The notes under the pieces are model-generated. The model searched no databases, had not been told where the DNA came from, and worked only from the letters and a program-made list of their open reading frames with translations. A program made the translations under genes and the position numbers. DNA of 5,263 nt, from positions 1-5,263 of the forward strand of contig CAJQMW010000343.1 in NCBI GenBank assembly GCA_905479535.1, written 5' to 3'. Source of the stretch: an uncultured Maribacter sp. (GTDB taxonomy: Bacteria; Bacteroidota; Bacteroidia; Flavobacteriales; Flavobacteriaceae). Shown one piece after another: positions 4,467 to 5,263 of this stretch; position 1 is the first letter of the stretch, and each line of letters begins with the position of its first letter.

Positions 4467-4725
4467 GGGTGACAGTTTAAAAATCCAAAAACTAAGAGAA
4501 GTACTTAGACAGGCCTACGAAGGTAATTCTGAATTACAAATAATCAGATTGCAAGGCTCCTTCAAGGCTAAGCTATTGAAAAAACATTATAAGGAATCTG
4601 ATATATCAAGTATTGAGGTTTTAACTCTCGAGAGCGACAACCCTGATTATGAAGCGAACATCTCGGTGATAATAGATTTAAATGATGGGGGATTAAGCGA
4701 AATTAGAATTCTTAAGTTCAAATAA
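4465..4725 (+). CDS. Small protein of unknown function (86 aa)
   Basis: I do not recognise this protein. It is hydrophilic, with no signal peptide or membrane segment. The N-terminal half is probably helical (IQKLREVLRQAYEG, GSFKAKLLKKHYKES). The C-terminal half reads like beta strands (IEVLTLES, ANISVIIDLNDGG, SEIRILKF). It begins 3 bases after the toxin stop and is probably co-transcribed with the HTH/ParE pair; a later ATG start is not available nearby. It fills one complete 264-base repeat-to-repeat unit, and both its ATG and its KFK-stop lie in repeat copies 5 and 6. The alternation of plausible secondary structure supports a real protein. Confidence 0.6.
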   Translation: MGDSLKIQKLREVLRQAYEGNSELQIIRLQGSFKAKLLKKHYKESDISSIEVLTLESDNPDYEANISVIIDLNDGGLSEIRILKFK

Positions 4726-4730
4726 AGGAT
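4713..4730 (+). repeat. Cassette-boundary direct repeat, copy 6
   Basis: TAAGTTCAAATAAAGGAT has one mismatch to the consensus. It encodes the last residues (KFK) and stop of the 86-residue gene. The bases before it (GAATTCT) resemble those before copy 5 (GAATTGCT), so conservation may extend a little upstream. Confidence 0.8.
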
Positions 4731-4764
4731 TGGCTTCAATACAAATTCAACATCACTTCCATAA

Positions 4765-5238
4765 ATGAAAAAGAATTATTTAAAAGTTAACCAAGATTCC
4801 AAATCGTTTCTAATTCATCTTAAATCATTATCCCAAAGTGATAACTCGGGAATTTACAAGTTGTATTATTTCGAGGATGGAAAACCAAGGACGATTCAAC
4901 GTCTCTTCGCTGAAGATTCCGATGGTATTTTGTATATTGGAATGACAGAAGGGCTTTTACTTCTAAGGGTAGGAAATTTGCATAAGGCATTAGTTGCTAA
5001 TTCTAACATAGATGAAATTAAACCTGCTTCTTCTGGACATACCCAGATAGGCAAGAAATATTACCGCATTCGCAAAAAAATAAATGTTGACGATTTATAT
5101 ATTCAAATATTTCCACATGCCAATCCAAAGCAAGCGGAAACAGATGCCATTGAGAAATATGTAAATGAATTCGCAGAGCTTCCTCCATTAAATGGCCAGT
5201 ACGGTTCTTATGATCCAGATTGGTCTATATTTTCATAA
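4765..5238 (+). CDS. Small stand-alone GIY-YIG-domain protein
   Basis: This 157-residue protein carries the GIY-YIG nuclease signature in order: G29-I30-Y31 in NSGIYKLYYF, Y57-I58-G59 in GILYIGMTEG, R68 in LLLLRVGNL, E125 in KQAETDAIEKYV, and N143 in LPPLNGQYG. These match the tyrosines, arginine, metal-binding glutamate and asparagine known from UvrC and I-TevI type enzymes, so DNA cleavage is possible. The spacing between GIY and YIG (25 residues) is longer than usual, with an acidic insert (EDGKPRTIQRLFAEDSDG). No DNA-binding or helicase domain is attached. It could be a nuclease, a repair enzyme or a DNA-binding relic. It occupies one repeat-to-repeat unit, with a 39-base leader after the previous gene and no clear ribosome-binding site. 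Confidence 0.72.
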   Translation: MKKNYLKVNQDSKSFLIHLKSLSQSDNSGIYKLYYFEDGKPRTIQRLFAEDSDGILYIGMTEGLLLLRVGNLHKALVANSNIDEIKPASSGHTQIGKKYYRIRKKINVDDLYIQIFPHANPKQAETDAIEKYVNEFAELPPLNGQYGSYDPDWSIFS

Positions 5239-5242
5239 ATTG

Positions 5243-5260
5243 AATGTTCAAATAAAGAAT
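5243..5260 (+). repeat. Cassette-boundary direct repeat, copy 7
   Basis: AATGTTCAAATAAAGAAT has two mismatches to the consensus but contains the exact shared 12-mer GTTCAAATAAAG. It starts 4 bases after the GIY-YIG gene stop and runs to the window edge, suggesting that another unit follows. Confidence 0.75.
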
Positions 5261-5263
5261 TGA

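Larger units (their letters stand above)
2..5260 (+). mobile_element. Putative repeat-punctuated gene-cassette array (non-canonical)
   Basis: The whole window is organised as consecutive same-strand units separated by eight copies of a short direct repeat (consensus AAAGTTCAAATAAAGGAT) at 2, 624, 2463, 2548, 3277, 4449, 4713 and 5243. Units hold a single gene or a TA module: parDE, a serine hydrolase, a non-coding unit, a YafQ TA pair, an unknown gene plus an HTH/ParE TA pair, an 86-residue unknown and a GIY-YIG protein. This content and polarity resemble integron cassette arrays. I see no integrase, transposase, attI or classical attC (no RYYYAAC/GTTRRRY pairs, and only 3 bases separate the genes at 4461 and 4465). 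The repeat organisation is seen; that the units move as cassettes is inference. Because copies lie at both window edges, the array probably continues outside. Confidence 0.45.

Noticed and set aside
4449..4730. Repeat copies as classical integron attC sites
   Set aside because: GTTCAAA does not fit GTTRRRY and TTTGAAC does not fit RYYYAAC; there is no paired core and no space for a 60-140 base fold between adjacent genes.
4713..4730. AAAGGA in the repeat as a Shine-Dalgarno sequence
   Set aside because: Distances to the next ATG vary widely (35 to 100 bases at copies 6, 2 and 1) and copies 4 and 5 place the ATG inside the repeat, so it cannot serve ribosome binding generally.

Overview
The window looks like AT-rich chromosomal accessory DNA from a Bacteroidota (Bacteroidetes) bacterium, probably a marine or environmental Cytophagales/Flavobacteriia-type organism. 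The evidence is the low G+C content, Asn/Lys/Ile-rich proteins, weak Shine-Dalgarno signals, promoter-like elements of the TTG/TAnnTTTG type used by this phylum, and a secreted beta-lactamase-family serine hydrolase with a typical Bacteroidota architecture. The exact genus cannot be told from the sequence.

All genes lie on the + strand. In order they are: a ParDE-type toxin-antitoxin (TA) pair whose antitoxin is frameshifted (102-625); a large exported serine hydrolase of the beta-lactamase/PBP family (741-2414); a 329-base gene-free region packed with four palindromes and a promoter (2415-2743); a RelB/DinJ-like antitoxin with a YafQ-family toxin (2744-3274); a lysine-rich protein of unknown function (3292-3708); a helix-turn-helix antitoxin overlapping a RelE/ParE toxin (3848-4461); an 86-residue protein of unknown function (4465-4725); and a small stand-alone GIY-YIG-domain protein (4765-5238).

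The most striking structure is a short direct repeat, consensus AAAGTTCAAATAAAGGAT. It occurs eight times, always on the + strand. It sits at the first bases of the window, just after or across the ends of genes and modules, and at the last bases of the window. Four copies share the exact 12-mer GTTCAAATAAAG. The flanking sequence is largely unrelated from copy to copy, and two genes (4156-4461 and 4465-4725) take their last codons and stop codon (Lys-Phe-Lys-stop) from the repeat itself. The layout resembles an integron gene-cassette array: same-strand, mostly one-gene or one-TA-module units, several TA pairs with their own promoters, and many unknown small proteins. However, the boundary is a short AT-rich direct repeat, not a recognisable attC site (no RYYYAAC/GTTRRRY pair and no room for a long attC fold). 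No integrase or transposase is present. My interpretation is a non-canonical cassette array, or a repeat-punctuated recombination hot spot, that extends beyond both ends of the window. The repeat is directly visible; the mobility is inferred.

The three TA modules probably stabilise the array and regulate themselves through the palindromes upstream of each. The remaining cargo (serine hydrolase, GIY-YIG protein, two unknown proteins) has no visible shared pathway, as expected for an assemblage of independently acquired units.
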